DNA from: Mesorhizobium onobrychidis
GTDB lineage: Bacteria; Pseudomonadota; Alphaproteobacteria; Rhizobiales; Rhizobiaceae
Assembly: GCF_024707545.1 (NCBI RefSeq)
Contig: NZ_CP062229.1
Coordinates: forward strand, 5,809,501-5,873,500
DNA length: 64,000 bases
Direction: 5' to 3'
This document shows positions 29,052-37,002 of this stretch, one piece after another. Each line of letters opens with the position of its first letter. Positions within the stretch are counted from its first letter, which is position 1. The translations under genes and the position numbers were made by a program. A model generated the notes under the pieces. It worked only from the letters and a program-made list of their open reading frames with translations. It was not told the origin of the DNA and did not search any database.

Positions 29052-30194
29052 ATGCAGTTCATCGATCTAGGCGCGCAGCGCGAACGAATCCGCGACAGGC
29101 TGAAAGCAGCCATCGACCGCGTCGTCGACGAGGGACGTTACATTCTCGGCCCCCAGGTTGCCGAATTCGAAAACAAGCTCGCCGCCTATATCGGCACCAA
29201 GCATGTCGTAGCCTGCGCCAACGGCACCGACGCACTGCTGCTGCCGCTGTTTGCGGCCGGCATCGGTCCAGGTGACGCGGTGTTCGTGCCGAGCTTCACC
29301 TTCGCCGCCACGGCGGAAGTGGTGGCGCTGGCCAAGGCCGAGCCGGTTTTCGTCGATGTCGATCCGCAGACCTACAACATCGACATCGCCAGTCTCGAAG
29401 CCGCCATCGCCATGATCAAGGCGGAAGGCCGGCTGAAGCCAAGGGCGATCATTCCCGTCGACCTGTTCGGGCTTGCCGCCGATTACGAGGCGATCATGGC
29501 AATCGCCAACCGCGAAGGGCTGATGGTGATCGAAGATGCCGCGCAGGCGATCGGCGGCTCGATCGACGGCAAGATGTTAGGTTCGTTCGGCGCGGTCGGC
29601 TCGACCAGCTTCTACCCGGCAAAACCGCTCGGTTGCTATGGCGACGGCGGCGCGATGTTCACCAATGACGATGCGCTGGCCGAACGGCTCCGCTCGTTCG
29701 CCTTCCACGGCAAGGGCGAAACCCAATATGACAATGTCCGCGTCGGCATCAATTCGCGGCTCGATACGCTGCAGGCGGCGATCCTGATCGAGAAGCTGGC
29801 CATTCTCGAAGACGAGATGGTTGCCCGGCAAGCGGTCGCCAATCGCTATGCCGAAGGCCTCGGCGATATCGTCAACGCGGCGCGCAACCTGGAAGGCAGC
29901 CGTTCGGCCTGGGCGCAATATGCCATCGAGACGCCGAAGCGCGACGGGCTGAAGGCACATCTTGGCGAAAAAGGCATCCCGTCAGTGATCTATTACGTGA
30001 AGCCGCTGCACAGCCAGATCGCCTACCGCGACTATCCGCGCACGCCGACAGGCCTGGCCGTTTCGGAGGGGCTGCCGAAGCGCATCCTATGCCTGCCCAT
30101 GCACCCTTATCTGAGCGAGGCCGACCAGGACCGGATCATCGAGACGATCCGCAACTATATCGGCTCGAATTCGGCGCAAATCGCCGCGGCGTAG
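29052..30194 (+). CDS. DegT/DnrJ/EryC1/StrS-family sugar aminotransferase
   Basis: 380 residues from ATG 29052 (GAGG 6 nt upstream). PLP-dependent: GTDALLLPLFAAGIGPGDAV near the N-terminus, VIEDAAQAIGG, and SFYPAKPLGCYGDGGAMFTN with the PLP-lysine after Pro-Ala. Such enzymes convert keto-sugar nucleotides to amino sugars for surface polysaccharides; WbpE-type enzymes acting on UDP-3-keto sugars look similar. It is monocistronic, ending in a strong hairpin at 30202-30234. It may supply an amino sugar to the polysaccharide locus starting 4 kb downstream, but no matching dehydrogenase is in the window. Confidence 0.85.
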   Translation: MQFIDLGAQRERIRDRLKAAIDRVVDEGRYILGPQVAEFENKLAAYIGTKHVVACANGTDALLLPLFAAGIGPGDAVFVPSFTFAATAEVVALAKAEPVFVDVDPQTYNIDIASLEAAIAMIKAEGRLKPRAIIPVDLFGLAADYEAIMAIANREGLMVIEDAAQAIGGSIDGKMLGSFGAVGSTSFYPAKPLGCYGDGGAMFTNDDALAERLRSFAFHGKGETQYDNVRVGINSRLDTLQAAILIEKLAILEDEMVARQAVANRYAEGLGDIVNAARNLEGSRSAWAQYAIETPKRDGLKAHLGEKGIPSVIYYVKPLHSQIAYRDYPRTPTGLAVSEGLPKRILCLPMHPYLSEADQDRIIETIRNYIGSNSAQIAAA

Positions 30195-30201
30195 GCGCGT
30201 A

Positions 30202-30234
30202 ATCTCCCCCTTGAGGGTCCCTCAAGGGGGAGAT
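30202..30234. terminator. Hairpin terminator after the aminotransferase gene
   Basis: A perfect 15-bp stem (ATCTCCCCCTTGAGG with CCTCAAGGGGGAGAT, 3-nt loop) lies 7 nt after the aminotransferase stop. It is the left border of the repeat at 30202-30378. There is no T-run, so termination efficiency is uncertain. Confidence 0.6.
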
Positions 30235-30378
30235 GTCGCCGAAGGCGACAGAGGGGGTCGCCTCAGCAGGTGCGACGCATATGGAAACGAAAGAGGGAAG
30301 TCGGCGCTTCACGCGTGGCGACCCCTCTGGCCTGCCCTCTTTGCCAAAACTTGGCATCTCCCCCTCAGAGGGGGAGAT
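30202..30378. repeat. Palindrome-bordered intergenic repeat between convergent genes
   Basis: Both ends are hairpins with the same ATCTCCCCC...GGGGGAGAT arms (30202-30234 and 30356-30378); the right one abuts the cysQ stop. The left part carries the core ATGTCGCCGAAGGCGACAGA, shared with the repeat at 13345-13489, so both belong to one RIME-like family. Placement between convergent genes suggests it acts as a bidirectional terminator. Confidence 0.8.
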
Positions 30379-31196
30379 TACTGGCCCGCAGCCTTGCCGC
30401 TGGCGATAAAATGCGGATTGGCGAAGTCCACGTCATCGCTCTGGTTGCGCTTGCCGTAGGCGAGCGGCTGACCATCGAGCGTGCGCGTCATCCCGCCTGC
30501 CGCACGCAGCACCGCATCGCCGGCCGCGGTGTCCCATTCCATGGTGCGGCCGAAGCGTGGATAGACGTCGGCCTCGGCGCCGGCGACGAGACAGAATTTC
30601 AGCGACGAGCCGACCGAGACGATCTCGGCAGCGCCCACCGTGCGGATATAGGCTTCGGTCTCCGGCGTATTGTGGGACCGGCTGGCGACGATGGTCAGTG
30701 GCGCCACACCCGCCCTCACCGAAATCGGCCGGCGGCCGATGATCTGGTAGTCGCCATTGACATCGATTGCTTCCGCCCTGCCCGGCCGGCCGGAAAAGAA
30801 GCGTCCGGTGCATGGCGCGAAGACCACACCGATCTCCGGCACGCCGTGGCGAACGAGCGCGATGTTGACGGTGAAGTCGGTCCTTCGGTTGACGAATTCC
30901 TTGGTGCCGTCGAGTGGATCCACCAGGAAGAAGGCGTCGTCGAGATCGGGCGGCACGATGCCGGCCGATGCCTCTTCCTCAGCCACGCAAGGGATATCGG
31001 GGAACGCCGCGCGCAGCCCGTCGAGAATGATCTTTTCGCTCTGGCGATCGGCTTCGGTCACCGGCGAGGCGTCTGATTTCTGGTCGACCGCGCAGCCGGC
31101 ATCGAAGACGCGCATCACCTCTCGCCCCGCTGCCAAGGCAAGGCGCTCGAACACGCCGAGCATCGCTTCGTCGTCAGATGCCGCCGCCGCTATCAT
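30378..31196 (-). CDS. cysQ: 3'(2'),5'-bisphosphate nucleotidase
   Basis: About 272 residues. Hydrolyses 3'-phosphoadenosine 5'-phosphate (PAP), the by-product of PAPS use, and can also act on PAPS. Li-sensitive inositol-phosphatase family motifs: AEEEAS (metal Glu), [15 protein letters not shown] and [17 protein letters not shown]. Overlaps the end of cysNC; ATG 31196 is taken, but TTG 31211 and ATG 31163 are possible, and none has a clear ribosome site. Part of the cysD-cysNC-cysQ operon. Confidence 0.92.
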   Translation of the reverse strand: MIAAAASDDEAMLGVFERLALAAGREVMRVFDAGCAVDQKSDASPVTEADRQSEKIILDGLRAAFPDIPCVAEEEASAGIVPPDLDDAFFLVDPLDGTKEFVNRRTDFTVNIALVRHGVPEIGVVFAPCTGRFFSGRPGRAEAIDVNGDYQIIGRRPISVRAGVAPLTIVASRSHNTPETEAYIRTVGAAEIVSVGSSLKFCLVAGAEADVYPRFGRTMEWDTAAGDAVLRAAGGMTRTLDGQPLAYGKRNQSDDVDFANPHFIASGKAAGQ

Positions 31197-33111
31197 ATTG
31201 GTTTTCGGCAATGTCGCGCTCGTTCAGCCAGAGTTCCAGGGCCTCTACCATCTCCTCGGCAGACTTGCCGAGTGTCTTGAGATGGATTTCGGGGTTTTCC
31301 GGGGCTTCATACGGTGAATCGACGCCGGTGAAATTTTTGATTTCGCCATTCAACGCCCGCGCATAGAGACCCTTTGGATCGCGTCTGGCGCATTCCTCAA
31401 AGGGTGTATCGACAAACACCTCGACGAATTCACCGTTGGCCATCAATTCCCTGGCCATGCGCCGCTCGGCGCTGAAGGGCGAAATGAAGGAAACGATGAC
31501 GATCAGCCCGGCATCGGCCATCAGGCGCGCCACTTCCGCAACGCGGCGAATGTTTTCGACGCGGTCGGCGTCGGTGAAGCCAAGATCGCGATTGAGGCCG
31601 TGGCGGACATTATCGCCATCCAGGATGTAGGTGTGGCGGCCGGTGGCGAACAGCTTCTTCTCGAAAAGGTTGGCGATGGTCGACTTGCCCGAACCTGAGA
31701 GCCCGGTGAACCAGAACACGGCAGGCCGCTGGTTCTTCAGATCGGCGCGGCCGTGCTTGCCGACATCGAGCGATTGCCAGTGGATGTTTTCGGCGCGGCG
31801 CAGCGAATGCAGGATCATGCCGGCGCCGACCGTGGCGTTGGTGATGCGGTCGATCAGGATGAAGGCGCCTGTCGTGCGGTTCTCGGCGAACGTATCGAAG
31901 GCGATCGGCGCCCGCGTCGAGATGTTGCAAATGCCGACCTCGTTCAATTCGAGCGACTTGGCCGCCTCATGAGCAAAGTCGTTGACGTTGACGCGGTATT
32001 TCAGGTCGGTGACGGTGGCGCTGGTCTGATCGGTCTCGGTCCGCAGGATATAGGAGCGGCCCGGCAGCAGCGCGTGCTCGTCGAACCAGACGATGTTGGC
32101 GGCGAACTGATCGGCGACCTGCGGCCGCGCCGACGGTGACACCAGCATATTGCCGCGCGAGACCTCGACCTCGTCGTCGAGGACAAGGGTGATGGCCTGG
32201 CCGGCGACCGCTTGGCTCAGATCGCCGCCATGCGAGACGATGCGCCTGACATGAGAAGACTTGCCGGATTTGGCGACAACGACCTCGTCGCCTGGTGAGA
32301 CGGAGCCGGACGCAATCGTGCCGGCAAAACCGCGAAAATCGAGATTGGGGCGGTTCACATACTGCACCGGAAAACGGAACGGCAGTTCGACAACGGCTTC
32401 ATCGACCGATACGGTTTCCAGATGTTCGATCAGCGTCAGCCCGGAATACCATTCCGTCTTGTCCGAGCGTCTGGTGACGTTGTCGCCGTACCGGGCAGAC
32501 ATCGGGATGGGCACGATCGTCTCGAAGCCGAGCTTGTGCGAGAACTGCCTGAAATCCTCGATGATCCGTTCGAACACGGCCTTGTCGAAGCCGACGAGAT
32601 CGATCTTGTTGACGGCCAGGACGATGTGCCGGATTCCCAGCAGCGAGGCGATGATCGAGTGGCGCCTGGTCTGGCGCAGCACGCCCTGCCGGGCGTCGAT
32701 CAGCACGATGGCCAGATCGGCGGACGACGCGCCCGTCGCCATGTTGCGCGTGTACTGTTCGTGGCCGGGCGTGTCGGCAACGATGAATTTGCGTTTCGGC
32801 GTGGCGAAAAAGCGATAGGCGACATCGATGGTGATGCCCTGCTCGCGCTCGGCCTCGAGGCCATCGACCAGCAGCGCGAAATCAACGTCGTCGCCCGTCG
32901 TCCCGTGCTTGCGCGAATCACGTTCGAGCGCGGCAAGCTGGTCCTCGAAAATCTGCTTGGTATCCGAAAGCAGGCGCCCGATCAGCGTCGACTTGCCGTC
33001 GTCCACCGAACCGCAGGTCAGGAAGCGCAGCAGCGACTTTTGTTCCTGTACCGCCAGATAGTCGCGAATGCCGTCGGTGGGCGCGAGGCTATCGGCCGTG
33101 ATGTGGCGCAT
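31174..33111 (-). CDS. cysNC: Bifunctional sulfate adenylyltransferase subunit 1 / APS kinase
   Basis: 645 residues. N-terminal GTPase of ATP sulfurylase, about residues 25-440: P-loop [16 protein letters not shown]3 DTPGHEQY and G4 NKID. C-terminal APS kinase, about 450-640: [34 protein letters not shown] and [12 protein letters not shown]. With CysD it makes APS, which the C-domain converts to PAPS. The same fusion occurs in NodQ, which serves Nod factor sulfation, and in housekeeping CysNC of alphaproteobacteria. Starts 2 nt after the cysD stop. Confidence 0.95.
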   Translation of the reverse strand: MRHITADSLAPTDGIRDYLAVQEQKSLLRFLTCGSVDDGKSTLIGRLLSDTKQIFEDQLAALERDSRKHGTTGDDVDFALLVDGLEAEREQGITIDVAYRFFATPKRKFIVADTPGHEQYTRNMATGASSADLAIVLIDARQGVLRQTRRHSIIASLLGIRHIVLAVNKIDLVGFDKAVFERIIEDFRQFSHKLGFETIVPIPMSARYGDNVTRRSDKTEWYSGLTLIEHLETVSVDEAVVELPFRFPVQYVNRPNLDFRGFAGTIASGSVSPGDEVVVAKSGKSSHVRRIVSHGGDLSQAVAGQAITLVLDDEVEVSRGNMLVSPSARPQVADQFAANIVWFDEHALLPGRSYILRTETDQTSATVTDLKYRVNVNDFAHEAAKSLELNEVGICNISTRAPIAFDTFAENRTTGAFILIDRITNATVGAGMILHSLRRAENIHWQSLDVGKHGRADLKNQRPAVFWFTGLSGSGKSTIANLFEKKLFATGRHTYILDGDNVRHGLNRDLGFTDADRVENIRRVAEVARLMADAGLIVIVSFISPFSAERRMARELMANGEFVEVFVDTPFEECARRDPKGLYARALNGEIKNFTGVDSPYEAPENPEIHLKTLGKSAEEMVEALELWLNERDIAENQYDSGGGI

Positions 33112-33113
33112 GC

Positions 33114-34019
33114 TCAGAAATACCCCTCGCGCTTCTTCTTTTCCATCGAGCCGGCTTCATCACGGTCGATCAGGCGGCCCTGCCGTTCGGAGGTGCGCGC
33201 CGTCAGCATTTCGCCGACAATGGCCTCCAGCGTATCGGCGTCGGATTCGATCGCGCCGGTCAGCGGATAGCAGCCGAGCGTGCGGAACCGCACCAGCCGG
33301 TTCTCCACCGTCTCGCCGGGACGCAGTTCCATACGGTCGTCATCCTTCAGAATGAGCATGCCGTCGCGTTCGACGACCGGTCGCTCCTTGGCGAAATAGA
33401 GCGGCACGATCGGGATGTCTTCCTGGAGAATGTACTGCCAGATATCGAGTTCGGTCCAGTTCGATAACGGAAACACCCGGATCGACTCACCGGTCGCGAT
33501 GCGGGTGTTGAATATCTTCCACATCTCCGGCCGCTGGTTCTTCGGATCCCAGACGTGCTGGGCGTTGCGGAAGGAGAATATCCGCTCCTTGGCGCGCGAT
33601 TTCTCCTCGTCGCGCCGCGCCCCGCCGAAGGCTGCATCGAAGCCGTATTTGTCGAGCGCCTGCCGCAGCGCCACGGTCTTCATCACATGCGTATGGGTGT
33701 TCGAGCCATGGTCGAAGGGATTGATGTTGTCGCGCACACCATCCTCGTTGACATGGACCAGGAGATCGAAGCCGAGCTTTTGCGCCATCTGATCGCGAAA
33801 GGCGATCATCTCGCGGAATTTCCAGGTCGTGTCGACGTGGAGAAAGGGAAAGGGCGGCTTGGCCGGATAAAACGCCTTCATGGCAAGATGCATCAGCACG
33901 GAGGAATCCTTGCCGACCGAATAGAGCATGACCGGCTTGGCGAAGGCCGCCGCTACCTCGCGAAAGATATGGATGGATTCAGCCTCAAGCCGCTGAAGGT
34001 GCGTAAGCGCGATATTCAT
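33114..34019 (-). CDS. cysD: Sulfate adenylyltransferase subunit 2
   Basis: 301 residues from ATG 34019 ([20 protein letters not shown]). PP-loop ATP pyrophosphatase motif [20 protein letters not shown] at about residues 31-50, then [16 protein letters not shown]. Uses ATP and sulfate to form APS together with the CysN GTPase. The frame continues upstream to 34076, but those residues are not family-like. A 12-bp perfect palindrome lies 36 bp upstream of the start (34055-34066). Confidence 0.95.
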   Translation of the reverse strand: MNIALTHLQRLEAESIHIFREVAAAFAKPVMLYSVGKDSSVLMHLAMKAFYPAKPPFPFLHVDTTWKFREMIAFRDQMAQKLGFDLLVHVNEDGVRDNINPFDHGSNTHTHVMKTVALRQALDKYGFDAAFGGARRDEEKSRAKERIFSFRNAQHVWDPKNQRPEMWKIFNTRIATGESIRVFPLSNWTELDIWQYILQEDIPIVPLYFAKERPVVERDGMLILKDDDRMELRPGETVENRLVRFRTLGCYPLTGAIESDADTLEAIVGEMLTARTSERQGRLIDRDEAGSMEKKKREGYF

Positions 34020-34426
34020 GGACTGTAAGCGTTCTCTTGTGCCAATCCAGACCTTGCATCGATGCATCAGGCGCAATTTTCAGCGGCCCGGTTCAAGCTT
34101 CACTTCTGGACAATGTGTCTTCGTGCGGGCCTTCTAGCAGATCGCCATCGTTTATAACAATGCAAGACAGGCCTGCCCTGGGGTGGTTCGGGAATGAATT
34201 TTCCACGCGGGGACCAGAACCCGGAAATTCCTGCTCAGCGGGCGATGGGCTTGGCGGCCCAAGAAAAATATTCCTGAAGGGCCGAGATCAGCCTGTGCGG
34301 CACTGGGACAATCGCAATCCTCTTCTGGACGCAGTCCTGATGATCTTCCTGGTTTCCGCGACATATCCCGGGTCAGGACGCTACCACCTGCCGCTGATGG
34401 AAGAGCGGAGCCGTCGCCGAGAGGCG
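34020..34426. promoter_or_regulatory. Intergenic region upstream of cysD
   Basis: 407 bp with the cysD promoter side on the minus strand and the end of the polymerase gene on the far side. The only clear element is the palindrome TGCATCGATGCA at 34055-34066, which could be an operator. Several frames are open on the plus strand, but their sequences look like chance translation. No gene supported. Confidence 0.4.
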
Positions 34427-35746
34427 CTACGACGAAGCGCCGATCGGAACAAACAACTTGTCACCGTTGTGGTCGATCTCGATCAATTCGTTCTTCTGGG
34501 CCGAACGGACTGCAAATCCTTTGTGGAAGATAATGGCGTTCATAAAGGCGAACGTCATTGCAAGCGCCTCGGTCCGCAATGGATAATCGACGAGTGAATG
34601 GATGAGAAGAAAAGACACCGAGAGAAACGCCGCCTTTTGAAGGGGATCGCGACGAACTTTTGTAAGCGCCACAAATAGCATTACGAAATAAAGCGCCATT
34701 AACAGGACAGCAAGAGCTCCGCCTTCGAAAGCTATTTCGAGATATTCATTGTGAGCATGATTTACATATTGCTTGAAAATCATCTCTTCCTTTTCATATA
34801 TCTGGTAGGCCTTTTGAAAATTTCCGAACCCAACGCCGGTTGCCCAATTCTCTTTGATCCCCTCAATGGTGGTGCGAGCAAACTCTCCTCGCCCGAAAGC
34901 TGGATCGATCGCGTCGGCCTCGATCTTCGTCCATGCGCCTATCGTATAGGCCGAAAGTCCTATGAAAACGGCAAGGATGCTGAGCCCGCTCACCCTGGAA
35001 CGCGCTGAAAGAAAGACTACGGACAGTACGGTGATAGCTAATCCGATCAGAACGCCGGCACGCGAACCGGCGGCCAAAAGGAGCAGCAAAAGCGTGGCCA
35101 GCCCGAGCGATCCGGACAAGAGATGTCCTCGGAACAGACCGTAATAAGCGACAAAGGGGACCGACACAAAAAGTAATGCCGCAAAATGATTCTCGTTGGC
35201 AAAAAGCCCGGCGTTGATCGTGAAAGGCAACAATCCCTCTATGGCGATGTCATCCGAGAGCGAATATTGAATCGCGCCTGCCAAGCCGTTGCAGATAACA
35301 CCCATAAAAAAGAACGGCAGAAGCGCACGGACCTGCTCGACGCGCAAACGCAATACGCTCAAAAAAAACGCCGCCAATGCCACCAGATACAACAGACATT
35401 CGATCGTCCGTCCAACGCCGACACTGACGAAACGAAATCGGGTTTCTCCAACCAGCCCGGAATCTGCGAGCAACGGCTCCGGTCGCAATCCGCTGAATAT
35501 AGCCGCAGGCAGCGGAACAATTTGCAAAATCACCAGCGCCACAGCGAACATAAGCAGCCACAGAACAGAATGGGGGATTCTTTGGCCAGAGGTCTGTGAA
35601 AAGACCGCCGCCGCCGAGACAATTGCCGCGACCTCAATCAGCGTGTCCGTGTAAAGGCCGCTTGCAGTGCCACCGCCGATCAGCAGCGATATAAACAGAA
35701 CCGATCCGAGGAGATATTTATCCCATTCCGATGGCCGGTCGCTCAA
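34427..35746 (-). CDS. O-antigen ligase/Wzy-like polysaccharide polymerase (first of two)
   Basis: 439 residues from TTG 35746, which overlaps the stop of the upstream TPR gene as TTGA and has GAGAG 9 nt upstream; the longer frame to 35857 would lie within that gene and is not family-like. About 11-12 membrane segments with the large periplasmic loop typical of Wzy_C proteins, containing GVGFGNFQKAYQIYEKEEMI and YVNHAHNEYLEIAFEGGALA (the H-N-x-Y-L-E signature). Likely joins repeat units on the periplasmic side. Last gene of the phosphatase-Wza-kinase-TPR operon. The region 34680-34830 is visibly richer in A/T than its neighbours. Confidence 0.88.
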   Translation of the reverse strand: MSDRPSEWDKYLLGSVLFISLLIGGGTASGLYTDTLIEVAAIVSAAAVFSQTSGQRIPHSVLWLLMFAVALVILQIVPLPAAIFSGLRPEPLLADSGLVGETRFRFVSVGVGRTIECLLYLVALAAFFLSVLRLRVEQVRALLPFFFMGVICNGLAGAIQYSLSDDIAIEGLLPFTINAGLFANENHFAALLFVSVPFVAYYGLFRGHLLSGSLGLATLLLLLLAAGSRAGVLIGLAITVLSVVFLSARSRVSGLSILAVFIGLSAYTIGAWTKIEADAIDPAFGRGEFARTTIEGIKENWATGVGFGNFQKAYQIYEKEEMIFKQYVNHAHNEYLEIAFEGGALAVLLMALYFVMLFVALTKVRRDPLQKAAFLSVSFLLIHSLVDYPLRTEALAMTFAFMNAIIFHKGFAVRSAQKNELIEIDHNGDKLFVPIGASS

Positions 35747-37002
35747 GATGAAAGTCTCTCGATGCTCAATTTGTGCATTACCAACGTGCCGACATATCGA
35801 AAGCGCCAGCTCTCGGCAATGGCGGCAGTTTCCAGCTTCAATAATTGCATGGGGCACCCAGCCGGTCCAACCGAAAAATCCAGACTGAGCGCCTTACGAT
35901 TATATGTACCCTCCGGAATATTGAACCGCGCTATTTCGCTGGCCGACCCCACGCATCTGATGGACCAGAACAACTCCTTTGGAAGCTTCAGATTTCTTGC
36001 AGACGCAGCCAGAGAAATCTTGTAGGAGCCTGGAGGCAGTTGGATATCCTGCTGAAGAGCAGTGTTCTTGACGGGCGTATTTAGGAAACGGACCGTCGCT
36101 CCACCCTCACCTTCGACCGCATCTTGGGATGTTGCAAACGTAACTTCCAGGCCCGACTGATCGCCGACCTGCCAATCAAAAGGCTTGCCGCTAGACACAG
36201 GCTCGAATGTGCCGTTGAAAATGTATCCGCCCAATTTCCGTTCTTGATCGGACAGACTGAAAAGAAACAAGCGATACGCTTGTTCATATTCTTTCTGACG
36301 AATATAGCCGTGGATCACATAGGACAATTCGCTCGAGTTCGGTGGCGCACTTGACCCAGTCAAATCGAGCAGCAGCCGATTTGCGAAATCGAGCCCGTCG
36401 GGGGTTTTGCCCAGCGCGACCAATAGATTGGCTCTCCAGGGCGCCGCGGCCCTGATTGCTGCCAGCACAGCCTGGTATCCATCTGGGTTCGAGAGGATTG
36501 TCGGCAGCCCCTCGGCGATTTCAGGAAATTGATCTGGCCATCGTCGCAGCAAAATATCGATCTCGCCGACAGCTTTTGAAAGATCGCCTGTTTCGATCGA
36601 GCGGCCTATCGACCTCTGGAGCGCGTGGATTTCAGTCTTGGATAATTTTCGAGCTTGATCGAAGAATTCATAGGCCTGGTTTTTTTCACCCTGTCGGTAC
36701 TTGATCTCGCCGATCAGGCTGTAGAGACGTGCGTCCGCAAGATCAAAGCGAAGCGCGCTTTCGGCCTTGGCAAGCAATGCGTCGAGATCGGGAGCGTTGC
36801 TTGTATCGTTCAGGTCGTCTGCAATCTCGCCCGTCAAGGCATTGACGTTCAACGGATCCAGCGCGAGGGAAACGGTTGGCGTTTCGGTTTCAAGAAATCG
36901 ACTTAGCCCGATCGACGAAGCCGCCAACGCTAGCACGGATGCGACGAACCAAACGCCTGAACGCCGGAGATTTTGCATAAGCGGGCTGGTCTGCTCCGTC
37001 AT
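35743..37002 (-). CDS. Membrane-anchored TPR-like protein of the polysaccharide operon
   Basis: 419 residues from ATG 37002, with GAGGG 10 nt upstream. One N-terminal membrane segment, about residues 16-36 (GVWFVASVLALAASSIGLSR). Then helical repeats of TPR character (ALRFDLADARLYSLIGEIKY, KNQAYEFFDQARKLSKTEIH). The C-terminal half is beta-rich and resembles carbohydrate-binding jelly-roll domains (YIFNGTFEPVSSGKPFDWQV, LPPGSYKISLAASARNL). Its first 113 bp overlap the end of the BY-kinase gene in another frame, and its stop is shared with the TTG of the polymerase. I do not recognise a named family; a scaffold for polymerase and export machinery is inference from position. Confidence 0.8.
   Translation of the reverse strand: MTEQTSPLMQNLRRSGVWFVASVLALAASSIGLSRFLETETPTVSLALDPLNVNALTGEIADDLNDTSNAPDLDALLAKAESALRFDLADARLYSLIGEIKYRQGEKNQAYEFFDQARKLSKTEIHALQRSIGRSIETGDLSKAVGEIDILLRRWPDQFPEIAEGLPTILSNPDGYQAVLAAIRAAAPWRANLLVALGKTPDGLDFANRLLLDLTGSSAPPNSSELSYVIHGYIRQKEYEQAYRLFLFSLSDQERKLGGYIFNGTFEPVSSGKPFDWQVGDQSGLEVTFATSQDAVEGEGGATVRFLNTPVKNTALQQDIQLPPGSYKISLAASARNLKLPKELFWSIRCVGSASEIARFNIPEGTYNRKALSLDFSVGPAGCPMQLLKLETAAIAESWRFRYVGTLVMHKLSIERLSS

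Noticed and set aside
31174..34019. nodPQ-type Nod factor sulfation genes
   Set aside because: CysD/CysNC and NodP/NodQ are alike in motifs, but the attached cysQ and the lack of nod genes or nod-box-like sequence make a housekeeping or polysaccharide role likelier.
34037..34597. 186-codon plus-strand frame across the cysD upstream region
   Set aside because: It overlaps the polymerase C-terminus and its sequence has no domain, signal or membrane pattern.
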